Shown: in pieces, positions 23,508 through 32,197 of the stretch
Position numbering within the stretch: the stretch's first letter is position 1
Layout of the letters: the number at the start of each line of letters is the position of its first letter
DNA from: a bacterium
Lineage (GTDB): Bacteria > UBA8248
Reading direction: 5' to 3'
Length of the DNA stretch: 64,000 nt
Assembly: GCA_022825065.1 (NCBI GenBank)
Contig: JAJDYR010000004.1
Span: 20,075-84,074 of the forward strand
Notes under the pieces: generated by a model
What the model was told of the DNA's origin: nothing
Seen by the model: only the letters and a program-made list of their open reading frames with translations
Databases searched by the model: none
Translations under genes and position numbers: made by a program

Positions 23508-24116
23508 ATGCAGCTGAGCCGCTTTCCCGCCATCGAAGAGTGTATCGAGGCGTTCCGCCGCCTTCCGGGCGTGGGGCCGAAGAGCGCGCAGCGGATCGTC
23601 TTTCACCTTTTGGGCAAAGACCCCGAAGCCGCCGGGAAAATCGCCGCCTCCTGCGAGGCGCTTCATGAAAAGGTGGGCCTGTGCGGCACTTGTTCGATGC
23701 TCGTGGAAGGCGAAGCGGGCGGGATTGACTGCGCGGTTTGCGGCGCGCGCGACCCGAGCGTCATCTGCGTGGTGGAAGAGCCCGCAGACGTCTTCGCCGT
23801 GGAGCGCGCGGGCGGCGTGAAAGGCCGCTACCACGTGCTGATGGGCGTCATCTCCCCCCTCGACGGCGTGGATCCCGAAGACCTCACCGTCGCCCAGCTC
23901 ATCGAGCGGGTGAAGGCGGGTGATGTGAAAGAGGTGATCCTCGCCCTGAACCCCAACATGGCGGGAGAGGGGACTTCTCTCTATCTCGCACAGGTGCTCA
24001 AGCCGCTCGGCGTGCGCGTCACCCAGCTGGCGCACGGCCTCCCCATGGGCAGCCATCTCGAATACGCGGACGAGATGACGCTCACCCGCTCACTCGAAGG
24101 CCGCCGCGAGATGTAG
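23508..24116 (+). CDS. recR: Recombination mediator RecR
   Basis: This 202-residue protein contains the helix-hairpin-helix LPGVGPKSAQRIVFHLL, the four-cysteine zinc finger (CGTCSMLVEGEAGGIDCAVC) and the Toprim domain (VICVVEEPADVFAVE, YHVLMGVISPLDGVDPE). RecR with RecO and RecF loads RecA at gaps during repair. It is the third member of the dnaX-ybaB-recR cluster; the length is standard. Confidence 0.95.
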   Translation: MQLSRFPAIEECIEAFRRLPGVGPKSAQRIVFHLLGKDPEAAGKIAASCEALHEKVGLCGTCSMLVEGEAGGIDCAVCGARDPSVICVVEEPADVFAVERAGGVKGRYHVLMGVISPLDGVDPEDLTVAQLIERVKAGDVKEVILALNPNMAGEGTSLYLAQVLKPLGVRVTQLAHGLPMGSHLEYADEMTLTRSLEGRREM

Positions 24117-24127
24117 TTTTGCGCGGC

Positions 24128-24394
24128 GTTGTTGAAAGAGCCTCCCTTGCCAGGGGATAAAGGCAACCCCCCCTACCCCCCTTGTCAGGGGGGTATAAAA
24201 AGGCAAAGGCGAAGCCCGCCGCCGACAGAGGGGCTTTTGATTTTTCTTGCCCCCCTGTTAAGGGGGGGTAGGGGGGGTTGGTTTTCGAGGCGAGAGGATC
24301 GCCCCCTCGAATGACGACAATATCGGACAGGCACGGAGGCCTGTCCCTGCAAACCATCTACTTGCAGAATCCCCAAACGGCTTTTCCCAACAAC
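24128..24394. repeat. MITE-like nested palindrome repeat, copy 3
   Basis: Outer ends GTTGTTGAAAGAGCC and GGCTTTTCCCAACAAC flank a core at 24163-24280 with inverted CAACCCCCCCTACCCC / GGGGTAGGGGGGGTTG ends. A separate GGACAGGC/GCCTGTCC palindrome (24325-24346) has landed inside the right half. It separates recR from the convergent cyclophilin gene. Confidence 0.75.
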
Positions 24395-24400
24395 CCCCAT

Positions 24401-25231
24401 TCAGGGCGTGTGGAGCCGGATCGAGATGATCCGCACCTCTTGTTGCGGCATGCTTCCCGCTCCCACGGGCGTTGCACCGATTTTCTCCACCACGTTCATC
24501 CCCTTCACCACTTTTCCGAAAACCGTGTGCTTACCGGTGAGCCAGGGGGTGTCGATCAGGTTGATGAAAAACTGCGAGCCGTTCGTGTTGGGGCCCGAGT
24601 TCGCCATCGCGAGCACGCCCTTCAAGGGCGGGCGCGATTTGAGCTTCCCGTTGAAGCGGTAACCCATGTTCTCGTACGCGTCCTTGAGCGTTAATTCGGC
24701 GAGGCGCTTTTTTACCTCTTCCATGCGCTTGTCGAGGTCGGCCTGGGAACGGATGCCCATTTGCTGGAACAGGGGATGCACCAGGGTGCGCTGGAAATCG
24801 TTCTGGTTCCTGATGGGCAAAAAGGCGTGGGGACGTCCGTCCTTCACGGCCTTCATTTTGTGCAGGCCCAAGGCGTCGGCGTTGATTTCGTCCTCGAAGT
24901 TGTACCCGGGACCACCGGTTCCGTTTCCCTTGGGGTCGCCTCCCTGAATCATGAACTCCTTGATGACGCGGTGAAACTTCAGCCCGTCGAAGAACGGGCG
25001 CTTTACTTTCTCGCTGGTCTTGTGGTCGACGAAGACGCGCTTGCCCATGGCAAGGTCCATAAAGTTCGCCACCGTCTTGGGGGCTTCTTCAGGGAACATC
25101 TCGATGTAGACGTCGCCGAAATTCGTCTTCATCAAAAGAACCGGGTTGGTGGGTTTTTCCTTTGCGATCTCCTGTGCGAAAGAGGCCGAGGCCACGAGGA
25201 GCGAGAGAGCGATTGCGAGTATGATTTTCAT
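24401..25231 (-). CDS. Exported cyclophilin-type peptidyl-prolyl isomerase
   Basis: The 276-residue protein carries a signal peptide (MKIILAIALSLLVASASFAQ) and a cyclophilin fold with TNFGDVYIEMFPEEAPKTV, GLKFHRVIKEFMIQGGDP, NSGPNTNGSQFFINL and KHTVFGKVVKGM. The catalytic Arg lies in FHRV and the substrate-pocket residues in SQFFI. A helical insertion of about 75 residues (from DEINADALGLHKMKA to KDAYENMGYRF) separates the two halves and makes it longer than typical PpiA, so it is a variant of the family. It should act in the periplasm on proline isomerisation. ATG at 25231 begins the signal peptide; the upstream frame extension has none. Confidence 0.9.
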   Translation of the reverse strand: MKIILAIALSLLVASASFAQEIAKEKPTNPVLLMKTNFGDVYIEMFPEEAPKTVANFMDLAMGKRVFVDHKTSEKVKRPFFDGLKFHRVIKEFMIQGGDPKGNGTGGPGYNFEDEINADALGLHKMKAVKDGRPHAFLPIRNQNDFQRTLVHPLFQQMGIRSQADLDKRMEEVKKRLAELTLKDAYENMGYRFNGKLKSRPPLKGVLAMANSGPNTNGSQFFINLIDTPWLTGKHTVFGKVVKGMNVVEKIGATPVGAGSMPQQEVRIISIRLHTP

Positions 25232-25361
25232 TGCGTATCTCCGGGTAATTGCGTGAAAAGAGGTATGTTCCCATCCTCTCAGGCTGCTCGGTAGAGGCGA
25301 GTCCGGCCGGGCGTTCGATGTCTGATGATGCGTCGCATTCTTATCCATAAAAGGGGAGATT

Positions 25362-25862
25362 TCAATTCATCCGACCGAAGCGCTGCGCGAGCACTTCTTC
25401 GCGGTAGGAAAATATGCGGCCCAGTTGGCGGCTTACAACGAAATGATTGACCAGGAACGAGAGAGGCCCCAGCGACAGCTTGTAGTGGATGATGTCGCGC
25501 ATCTCGACGCCTCCTTCGATCGGCTGAAAATGGTGCTGGTGGTGCCAGAAGCGATAGGGGCCGAAGCGCTGTTCGTCCACAAAGAATCGACCCTCTTCCA
25601 CATAGGTGATCTCCGTTACCCAGTTGACGGGAATCCGCAGAAGGGGCCTCACCTTGTAACAGATGAGCATGCCGGGATGCATCTTCAAAGGCAACTCGTT
25701 CTCGACGACCAGGTGAAGTTCGGGCGGCGTGATCTCCGCGAGATTCCGGGGATTCGAGAAAAACGCCCAGGCGGCGTCGGGTTCGATGGGAAGCTGCTGG
25801 GTCGCGTCCAGGCGGAAGAAATTCAATCTTGTTTTATTCTCGTTCTTCGCGGCGTTTCGCAA
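25362..25862 (-). CDS. SRPBCC-family (START-like) ligand-binding protein
   Basis: The 166-residue protein has the SRPBCC start LDATQQLPIEPDAAWAFFSN followed by PRNLAEITPPELHL, and the characteristic basic-aromatic turn RFGPYRFWHHQHHF, ending with the long C-terminal helix RQLGRIFSYREEVLAQRF. Relatives are annotated as cell-division or polyketide-type SRPBCC proteins of unknown ligand. It is transcribed alone, ahead of the cyclophilin gene on the same strand with about 130 bases between. Confidence 0.75.
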   Translation of the reverse strand: MRNAAKNENKTRLNFFRLDATQQLPIEPDAAWAFFSNPRNLAEITPPELHLVVENELPLKMHPGMLICYKVRPLLRIPVNWVTEITYVEEGRFFVDEQRFGPYRFWHHQHHFQPIEGGVEMRDIIHYKLSLGPLSFLVNHFVVSRQLGRIFSYREEVLAQRFGRMN

Positions 25863-25970
25863 AGCGTCTGCTCCATCCGCACGGCCGGGGGTATGTTGCG
25901 AGGGCGGCGCGCCCGTAGAAAAGAGAACGCGGGCAGCTCAACTCTCCCGACAAGTCTGCCGGTATGAAAC

Positions 25971-26063
25971 TGGCGGAGAGGGAGGGATTCGAACCCTCGA
26001 GGCACCTTGTGGGCACCTATACGATTTCCAGTCGTACTCCTTCGGCCTCTCGGACACCTCTCC
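25971..26063 (-). tRNA. serT: tRNA-Ser (anticodon GGA)
   Basis: The 93-base RNA folds as a class II cloverleaf: acceptor GGAGAGG with CCTCTCC, anticodon stem-loop TACGA-CTGGAAA-TCGTA (anticodon GGA, reading UCC/UCU), a long variable arm and T arm GAGGG-TTCGAAT-CCCTC. The 3' CCA is encoded. No other tRNA is visible in the window. Confidence 0.95.
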
Positions 26064-26202
26064 GCGGGAGCGGGGCCGTCGCGCGAATCACGAACGGGCC
26101 ATGCGGGGGCTTGTATATCACGGAGGGCGCCACGCTGTCAGTCGGCCCTGCATATTGCGCCTTGACTTTTCTCCTCGCTTTCCCGATGATTCCAGGTACG
26201 TC

Positions 26203-26261
26203 AGAAAGGAGGTGATCCTAATATGAAAATACACTGTAGGGACGAGGTGACCGGCGCCTAG
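26203..26261 (+). CDS. Twelve-codon open frame with a 16-base Shine-Dalgarno (leader peptide candidate)
   Basis: AGAAAGGAGGTGATCC at 26203-26218 is complementary over all 16 bases to the usual 3' end of bacterial 16S rRNA, far longer than normal ribosome sites. Four bases later ATG opens the frame MKIHCRDEVTGA, which stops at TAG (26259-26261). The frame runs into the 5' arm of a long stem and is followed by a terminator. A possible TTGACT -35 box is at about 26163. The peptide is unlike any family I know. It may be a leader peptide, or the site may serve ribosome or anti-SD binding as an RNA. Confidence 0.4.
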
Positions 26262-26368
26262 GGGAGAGAGCCCTGAGGAGATTCCCATGGGTTCATTCTT
26301 CGCCCAGGCGAATCCCCACCAGGTCACCGAACGATGGGAAACCCCGGTCCGAAAGGGCCGGGGTTTTT
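26246..26368 (+). ncRNA. Unidentified structured RNA ending in an intrinsic terminator
   Basis: GGTGACC (26246-26252) pairs with GGTCACC (26322-26328). Inside, GGGGA pairs with TCCCC, and two hairpins form: GAGCCC with GGGTTC, and TTCGC with GCGAA. The segment then enters the terminator at 26342-26368. The layout (closing stem, inner branched loop, terminator) is like a riboswitch, attenuator or small regulatory RNA, but it does not match a class I recognise. The next gene is ytoQ at 26439. Confidence 0.45.
26342..26368 (+). terminator. Strong intrinsic terminator
   Basis: CCCCGGTCC pairs with GGGCCGGGG (nine pairs, one G-T) around a GAAA tetraloop and is followed by TTTTT. It ends the transcript that contains the short open frame and structured RNA, 71 bases before ytoQ. 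Confidence 0.85.
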
Positions 26369-26438
26369 CACGTCGCGCCATCTGAAAAATTTCCACCTAT
26401 CACACCATTTGTCTTCAAAGCATAAGGAGCAAGATTCG

Positions 26439-26897
26439 ATGCCGCAGACGAGTTGGACGGTCTATCTATCCGGGGAAGTGCACACCGACTGGCGCGAACG
26501 CATCACCGGGGGAGCGGAAAAAGCGGGCCTGCCGATCACCTTTCTCGCCCCCGTCACGGACCACGACGCGAGCGACGATTGCGGCGTGTCGATTCTCGGC
26601 GGTGAGGAAAAACCGTTCTGGAAAGACCGCAAGGGCGCGGGCGTGAACGCCATCAGGACGCGCACGCTCATCGAGAAGGCCGACGTCGTGGTCGTGCGCT
26701 TCGGGGAGAAATACAGGCAGTGGAACGCCGCGTTCGACGCGGGCTACGCGGCGGCCCTGGGGAAAGCCCTCATCACCCTGCACGACCCGGGCCACACCCA
26801 CGCCCTCAAGGAAGTCGACGCCGCCGCCATGGCCGTGGCCAAGGAGCCCGAGCAGGTGGTGCGCATTCTCAACTACGCCATCAACGGAACATTGTAG
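26439..26897 (+). CDS. YtoQ-family protein
   Basis: The 152-residue protein matches the YtoQ family, related in fold to nucleoside 2-deoxyribosyltransferases: WTVYLSGEVHTDWRERI at the start, APVTDHDASDDCG, NAIRTRTLIEKADVVVVRFG, YRQWNAAFDAGYAAALGK and a closing REP-type helix. The biochemical function of YtoQ is not known to me. AAGGAG lies eight bases before the ATG at 26439; the frame upstream overlaps the terminator and is not coding. Whether the upstream RNA controls it is open. Confidence 0.85.
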   Translation: MPQTSWTVYLSGEVHTDWRERITGGAEKAGLPITFLAPVTDHDASDDCGVSILGGEEKPFWKDRKGAGVNAIRTRTLIEKADVVVVRFGEKYRQWNAAFDAGYAAALGKALITLHDPGHTHALKEVDAAAMAVAKEPEQVVRILNYAINGTL

Positions 26898-26899
26898 GG

Positions 26900-27202
26900 G
26901 GTTGGTGAAAAATTCCTCAAGGCTCCTGCTCGACCAAGGAGAAGAAAAACACTCCCCCCTTGAGGGGGATTGTTGCAAAAATCATCCTTGGCCGTAATGA
27001 TGGCCAAAACCCGAACCCGGGCGGAGGCGCAGGCTGTCGTCTTGAAAACCAACCCCCCCTACCCCCCTTGTCAGGGGGGCAAGAAAAATCAAAACCCCCC
27101 TCAGCCCGGCGGGGGCGCGTCGCCTTTTTATGCCCCCCTGACAAGGGGGGGTAGGGGGGGTTGCCTTTATCCCCTGAGGAGGGGGGCTTTTTCAACAACC
27201 CC
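26900..27202. repeat. MITE-like nested palindrome repeat, copy 4
   Basis: The right end GGCTTTTTCAACAACCCCC (27185-27202) matches the other copies; the left end is degenerate (GGTTGGTGAAAAATTCC at 26901, with a second half-end GGATTGTTGCAAAAATC at 26968). The core 27049-27163 has perfect inverted ends with two TTGTCA palindromes. It separates ytoQ from the convergent dehydrogenase gene. Confidence 0.7.
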
Positions 27203-27226
27203 CGCATGCGTGCCCTGCATACGAAC

Positions 27227-28234
27227 TCACCTCCCCCGCGCCAGGACCTCATAGGCTTCCGGGTTCACGAGGGTGGAGGGCCGCTCGCCCCGGAAGTAGG
27301 CGAGGACGCACTCGGTCGTGTGGCGGAGCGTGTTGCGAATCGCATCCTCGCCGCGGCCGCCCAGGTGGGGGGCGAGCACGGCGTTTTCGAGCGTGAAGAC
27401 GGGATGCGAATAATCGGGCGGCTCCTCGGGGAACACGTCGATGCCCGCGCCCCGGATGACGCCATTCTGAAGAGCCTCCGTAACAGCGTCCAGATCGAAG
27501 ACGGGTCCCCGCGAGGTGTTGAAGACGTAGGCGTCGGGCTTCATGAGGCTCAAGATTTCGCGGTTGATGATGTGCGTCGTCCCGGGCGTCAGCGGCACGT
27601 GGCAGGTGAGGTAGTCCGATTCCCTCGCCAGTTCTTCCAGGCTCACGAAGCGCACGCCCAGCGCTTTCGCCGTCTCCTCGTCTTGCACGATGTCGTGGGC
27701 GATCACCTTCATGTCGAAAGCGACGGCCCGCTTCGCCACCTGCTTGCCGATGTTCCCGAACCCCAGTATCCCCATCGTCATCCCGTTGAGCGGACGCATG
27801 GGCGGCTGAATCTCCCGCCACAGGCCCTTTCTGATTTCCGTGTCCAGCCAGCCGATGCGCCGGACGGCGCAGAGCAGCATGCCGAAGAGATGCTCCGCCA
27901 CGGACTGTGAGTTCTGCCCCGCCGAGTTCGCCACGAGTACGCCCCGCTCGGTGGCCGCCGGAATGTCGACGTTGTTCAGGCCCACGCCGGCGCGCACGAT
28001 GATTTTCACCCCGGGCGCGCCATCCATCACGCCTGCCGTATAAGGCTCCGCCCCCGCGATGACGGCGGTGACGCCCGGCAGGGCCGCGATGACGTCTTCC
28101 TCCGGCATGTAGCCCCGGCACTCGTCGAGACGCACCTCGAGCCCCTCGTCCACCAGGGGCCGGAACATCTCCATCGGGTCATCGAAATTCAGGATAAATG
28201 GGGTTCCCACCCAGACCACGGGTTTATCGCTCAT
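27227..28234 (-). CDS. D-isomer 2-hydroxyacid dehydrogenase (phosphoglycerate dehydrogenase-like)
   Basis: The 335-residue enzyme has the two-domain fold of D-2-hydroxyacid dehydrogenases: IIVRAGVGLNNVDIPAATERGV, the NAD motif MGILGFGNIGKQV, HVPLTPGTTHIINREIL, NTSRGPVFDLDAV with the catalytic Arg, AGIDVFPEEPPD with the catalytic Glu, and LAPHLGGRGEDA with the catalytic His. It interconverts a 2-hydroxy acid and a 2-oxo acid with NAD(P). No C-terminal ACT domain is present, so it is not a full-length SerA. It precedes nothing on its strand but the enoyl-CoA hydratase 62 bases upstream, so the two may be co-transcribed. Confidence 0.85.
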   Translation of the reverse strand: MSDKPVVWVGTPFILNFDDPMEMFRPLVDEGLEVRLDECRGYMPEEDVIAALPGVTAVIAGAEPYTAGVMDGAPGVKIIVRAGVGLNNVDIPAATERGVLVANSAGQNSQSVAEHLFGMLLCAVRRIGWLDTEIRKGLWREIQPPMRPLNGMTMGILGFGNIGKQVAKRAVAFDMKVIAHDIVQDEETAKALGVRFVSLEELARESDYLTCHVPLTPGTTHIINREILSLMKPDAYVFNTSRGPVFDLDAVTEALQNGVIRGAGIDVFPEEPPDYSHPVFTLENAVLAPHLGGRGEDAIRNTLRHTTECVLAYFRGERPSTLVNPEAYEVLARGR

Positions 28235-28296
28235 TCGCTTTCATCTCCATTTCACTCGTTCTTGTATGTATTGAGAAAAATAAGGGAAACAGCAGC

Positions 28297-29064
28297 CTAT
28301 CTGCCTCGCCACTCGGGCTTTCTCTTCTCGCGGAATGCGAGGATTCCTTCTTTCGAGTCTTCCGTGTGCAGGATGCGGTCCGCCACGTCGCGCGACATGT
28401 AGACCCTGTCCTTATAGCCCAGGTCCTCGCCCCGGCGCGCCGCCTCCTTGATGGCGCAGACCGCCATGGGCGCCGCCTCCAGGATTTCGTGCGCGTAGCG
28501 CACAGCCGTCGGCAGCAGTTCCTCGTGCGGCACCACCTCGGTGGCGATGCCCAGACGCAGGCACTCCTCGGCGGGAATGAACTTGCCGCGCATGAGGTAG
28601 CTCATCGCCTGCGTCCAGGGAATCGCGTGCGCGCACATGGCGGGGCCGCTCACCGAGGATATCCCCCGGAGCACCTGCGGCCAGCCCATGGAGCCGCGCT
28701 CTGAAAAAATCAGGATGTCCGAGTTCAGCGCGAAGCCCGCCCCCTGGGCGAGGCAGGGACCGTTGATGGCGCAGATGACGGGCTTGTAGAGATAGCGGAG
28801 ATACAGGTAAAGCTCGTCGTTCGACATCACATCGGCGTCGCCCTCGGGCATCTTCTCCACGATGTCCTTGCCCGAGCAGAAAACGTCCCCCGCCGCCGTG
28901 ATGACGGCCACCCAGACGTCCGGGTTGTGCTTGATGTCCACGTAGGCGTCCTGCACCTCCTTGCGCATGGCGTAGTTGATGGCGTTTTTCTTCTCGGGCC
29001 GGTTCAGGGTGAGATACGCGACGTGGTTCTTGACTTCGTAGGTGGTTGCTTCTCGATTGGCCAT
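28297..29064 (-). CDS. Enoyl-CoA hydratase/isomerase family protein
   Basis: The 255-residue crotonase-fold protein starts VKNHVAYLTLNRPEKKNAINYAMRKE and has the two oxyanion loops: AAGDVFCSGKDIVEKM and NGPCLAQGAGFALNSDI. The region that carries catalytic Glu residues in ordinary hydratases (near GISSVSGPAMCAHAIPW) does not show the usual P-G-x-G-GTQ pattern, so hydratase chemistry is uncertain; other crotonase reactions are possible. ATG at 29064 has AGGAAG before it. It is divergent from the ThDP enzyme and probably shares a transcript with the 2-hydroxyacid dehydrogenase. Confidence 0.82.
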   Translation of the reverse strand: MANREATTYEVKNHVAYLTLNRPEKKNAINYAMRKEVQDAYVDIKHNPDVWVAVITAAGDVFCSGKDIVEKMPEGDADVMSNDELYLYLRYLYKPVICAINGPCLAQGAGFALNSDILIFSERGSMGWPQVLRGISSVSGPAMCAHAIPWTQAMSYLMRGKFIPAEECLRLGIATEVVPHEELLPTAVRYAHEILEAAPMAVCAIKEAARRGEDLGYKDRVYMSRDVADRILHTEDSKEGILAFREKRKPEWRGR

Positions 29065-29255
29065 GGCCGGGCTTCCTTTTGCTGAAAAGGTGCGGGAGCG
29101 ACGCCTCCTGTCCCATGAATTCTCTCAAGATGGTCGCGCATTGTAGCGAAAACCGCCCGAGCGCGCCCCCGTGCACGGAAATTTCCTTAACTCCAAACTT
29201 GTGAGAAACTGAAGCCCCGGACAAACGCATCCACCGAACCGATAGGAGAAGCCAC

Positions 29256-30905
29256 ATGCGCGTCGTCGACGTCATCGCCGGAATCCTGAAGCGCGAAGGG
29301 GTGAGGAACCTCAAATGCTACCCCACCACCGTCCAGATAGAAGCGGCCGCCGCTATCGGCATCCGGCCCATCGTCTGCCGTCAGGAGCGCGTGGGGGTGG
29401 GCATCGCGGACGGCTTCGCCCGCGTCACCAACGGCGCTTCTCCTTCCGTCTTCACCATGCAGTACGGGCCGGGGGCGGAAAACGCCTTTCCGGGCATCTC
29501 CACCGCGTATTCGGATTCCACGCCCATGCTGCTGCTCCCCCTGGGCCACGCCAGGGGGCGCGACCGCGTGTTCCCCATGTTCAGTTCCGTCGACTCCTAC
29601 GCCTCGGTCACGAAATCGGCCGAGCAGATCAACGTGCCCGAACGGGCGGCGGACGCCATGCGCCGCGCCTTTCACGCGATGCGGAACGGGCGCCCCGGCC
29701 CCGTGCTCGTCGAGCTGCCCGAAGACGTGGCGGGGGCGGAAGTCAGTGAGGATATGCTCGCGGGCTACACGCCCGTGAAGCGAACGCGCGCCCAGGCGGA
29801 CCCACAGGACGTGGAGAGCGCCGCCGAGGCGCTGGTCGAGGCGAAGCGTCCGGTAATACTCGCGGGCGCGGGCGTTCTCTACGCCGAGGCGACCGGGGAA
29901 TTACGCGAACTGGCGGAACTCATCCAGGTTCCCGTGTTGACCACCATGGAGGGCAAGAGCGCGATCTCGGAAGCGAACCATCCCCTCGCCTTGGGCGTCG
30001 GTTCGAGCGTCATGGCGGGTCCCGCCTATCATTTCTTAAGAGACGCGGACCTCGTGTTCGCCGTCGGCACGAGCCTCACCGACCACGGCCTCGCCACGCG
30101 CGTGCCCGGCGGCAAGACCATCGTCCACGCGACGAACGATTCCGTAGATATCAACAAGAATTACGCCGCCGATCATCCCGCCCTCGGAGATGCCAAGCTC
30201 GTGCTGCGCCAGTTCATCGACTGCTGCGCCGAGCGGGTGAAGGGCGCGGAGAGAGACAAGAGTGTGCAGGCGCAGGTGGCGGAGGCGCGGAAGGCCTGGC
30301 TCGACGAGTGGGCGCCCAAGCTCACTTCGGATGAAAAGCCCATCAACCCCTACCGCGTCATCGGGGAGTTGATGCGGAACGTCCCTGCGGCGGAGGCCAT
30401 CGCCACCCACGATTCGGGGAACCCGCGGTACGAGATGCTGCCCATGTATCTTTGCGACACGCCCAGGTCTTATCTCGGCTGGGGGAAATCCCACCAGCTC
30501 GGCACGGGGCTCGGCCTCGCGATGGGCGCGAAACTCGCCGCGCCCGAGAAGTTCTGCGTGAACTTCATGGGCGATGCGGCGTTCGGCATGACGGGGCTCG
30601 ATTTCGAGACCGCCGTACGCGAGAACTTCCCCATCTGCACGGTGGTGCTCAAGAACTCCACCATGGCGGTGGAGACCAATCACATGGCGCTCTCCCACGA
30701 GAAATACGGCACCCGCGACGTGGGCGGCGAATACGCCGACATCGCCAGGGCGCTGGGCGGCTGGGCGAAGCGCGTGGAGGAGCCGGGCGAGGTCGGTCCC
30801 GCCTTCCTGGAAGCCAGGCGTGTGACTGAAGAAGGGACGCCCGCGCTGCTCGAGTTCATCACGAGCGAGGAGATGGGCTACTCCCACCCCCGCCCGTTCG
30901 GCTAG
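29256..30905 (+). CDS. Thiamine diphosphate-dependent enzyme (acetolactate synthase superfamily)
   Basis: The 549-residue enzyme has the three domains of ThDP carboligases/decarboxylases. Glu44 in VCRQERVGVGIADGFAR is the ThDP-activating glutamate; YGPGAENAFPGI and GRPGPVLVELPEDV follow; the cofactor motif is FMGDAAFGM with a distant Asn-Ser (LKNSTMAV). The middle FAD/ADP-type domain runs from about 180 to 330. Such enzymes cleave or form bonds next to a carbonyl; candidates include acetolactate synthase, sulfoacetaldehyde acetyltransferase and 2-hydroxyacyl-CoA lyase types, and the sequence does not decide. AGGAG is well placed before the ATG at 29256. It is divergent from the enoyl-CoA hydratase gene. 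Confidence 0.83.
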   Translation: MRVVDVIAGILKREGVRNLKCYPTTVQIEAAAAIGIRPIVCRQERVGVGIADGFARVTNGASPSVFTMQYGPGAENAFPGISTAYSDSTPMLLLPLGHARGRDRVFPMFSSVDSYASVTKSAEQINVPERAADAMRRAFHAMRNGRPGPVLVELPEDVAGAEVSEDMLAGYTPVKRTRAQADPQDVESAAEALVEAKRPVILAGAGVLYAEATGELRELAELIQVPVLTTMEGKSAISEANHPLALGVGSSVMAGPAYHFLRDADLVFAVGTSLTDHGLATRVPGGKTIVHATNDSVDINKNYAADHPALGDAKLVLRQFIDCCAERVKGAERDKSVQAQVAEARKAWLDEWAPKLTSDEKPINPYRVIGELMRNVPAAEAIATHDSGNPRYEMLPMYLCDTPRSYLGWGKSHQLGTGLGLAMGAKLAAPEKFCVNFMGDAAFGMTGLDFETAVRENFPICTVVLKNSTMAVETNHMALSHEKYGTRDVGGEYADIARALGGWAKRVEEPGEVGPAFLEARRVTEEGTPALLEFITSEEMGYSHPRPFG

Positions 30906-30920
30906 CTCCGGCGCGGCACG

Positions 30921-31177
30921 CGTTGAAAAAGCCCCCGAGAAGGTAACGGTACCCCCCCTGAAAGGGAAATCCCATAAAAGCACCCCCCCCTACCCCCCTT
31001 GTCAGGGGGTATAAAAAGGCGATGCGCCCCTACCGGGCTGAGAGGGTTTTGCTTTTTCTTGCCCCCCTGACAAGGGGGGTAGGGGGGGTTGCTTGCTACG
31101 AGGGAGGTCGGGGGTTCGCGCGAAAGCGGCCTTCCCTCTAAAGGCAATATCCCCCGGCGCGGGGTTTTTCAAGGGCC
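30921..31177. repeat. MITE-like nested palindrome repeat, copy 5
   Basis: Outer ends CGTTGAAAAAGCCCCC and GGGGTTTTTCAAGG surround a core (30980-31091) with inverted CCCCCCCTACCCCCCTTGTC / TGACAAGGGGGGTAGGGGG ends. It fills the space between two convergent genes. Confidence 0.72.
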
Positions 31178-31183
31178 CGCGGC

Positions 31184-32173
31184 CTACGCCTCGACGACGA
31201 TCTTGCCCATCTGCTGGTTCGATTCCATGTACTTGTACGCCCCCACCGTATCGTCGAGCGGGAACGTCTTCGCGACGATGGGCTTGAGCGCGCCCGATTC
31301 GAGGCCCTCGTAGATGAATTTCTTCCCCTTCTCCCTTTTTTCCGGGAACTTCGTGATCTCCATGATCGTGTAGCACCGGAAGGTCAGCCCTTTCCGCAGA
31401 GCCGGGAACAGGGGTATCACCGCATCCTCGGGCGAGAGGCGGCCGTAGAGGAAAATCGAGCCCTGGTAAGCGGTCGCATCGGCGACCTTCGGCAGCGTGG
31501 ACCCGACGACGGGGTCGAAGACGACGTCGGCGCCCGCGCCTCCCGTGATATCCATCACCGACTCCGCCAGATCCTCCTCGTCCGTCACGACGACCCGGTT
31601 CGCGCCGATGTTCAGGAGAAAATCCTTCTTGCCCGCTCCGCGCGTCGTGGCGATCACCCGCGCGCCGACCGATTTCGCAATCTGTATCGCCGCGACGCCC
31701 ACGCTGCTGCTCGCCGCCGTGAGCAGGACGGTGTCTCCCTCCTTCAATCCTCCGAATTCGATGAGCGCGCCGTATGCGGTGAAATACGGCATCCAGATGG
31801 ACGCGGCCTCGGCGGGCGAGAGGTTATCGGGATAGCGCGCGGCGGCGAACGCGGGCACGACCGCCTGCTCGCCGCACACCCCGTGCTCCACCATCGAGAA
31901 GCAGGGAATCGTGCTCACCCGGTCCCCGACTGCAAGATCCTCCACGCCCGGACCCACGGCGTCTATCGCCCCGCAGGCCTCGTAGCCGATGCGGGAAGGA
32001 AACTCGGGCTTGTCGTGGTAGCGGCCCTCGCGGAAGAGAATCTCCGCCCGGTTGAGGCCTATCGTCTCCACGGCGAGCCGCACCTCGCCCTCCCCCGGCT
32101 CCAGATCAGGAACTTCCGCCACGCGGAGCACGTCCGCGCCGCCCAACTCGTCGAACAAAACCGCTTTCGGCAT
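31184..32173 (-). CDS. Quinone oxidoreductase-like medium-chain dehydrogenase/reductase
   Basis: The 329-residue MDR protein has GLNRAEILFREGRY and YEACGAIDAVGPGV in the catalytic domain and LLTAASSSVGVAAIQIAKSVGARV as the dinucleotide-binding motif, typical of NADPH-dependent quinone or enone reductases. The zinc-binding cysteines of alcohol dehydrogenases are missing. It would reduce a quinone, enone or enoyl substrate. AGGAGG precedes the ATG. It follows LigB by 24 bases on the same strand, so it may be the last gene of a ligAB-linked operon. Confidence 0.85.
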   Translation of the reverse strand: MPKAVLFDELGGADVLRVAEVPDLEPGEGEVRLAVETIGLNRAEILFREGRYHDKPEFPSRIGYEACGAIDAVGPGVEDLAVGDRVSTIPCFSMVEHGVCGEQAVVPAFAAARYPDNLSPAEAASIWMPYFTAYGALIEFGGLKEGDTVLLTAASSSVGVAAIQIAKSVGARVIATTRGAGKKDFLLNIGANRVVVTDEEDLAESVMDITGGAGADVVFDPVVGSTLPKVADATAYQGSIFLYGRLSPEDAVIPLFPALRKGLTFRCYTIMEITKFPEKREKGKKFIYEGLESGALKPIVAKTFPLDDTVGAYKYMESNQQMGKIVVEA

Positions 32174-32197
32174 TCCTTCATCCTCCTTCGTAATCGC

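Noticed and set aside
26203..26218. Fragment of a 16S rRNA gene on the minus strand
   Set aside because: Only 16 bases match the rRNA tail; the adjoining conserved 16S sequence is absent, so it reads as an extended Shine-Dalgarno match.
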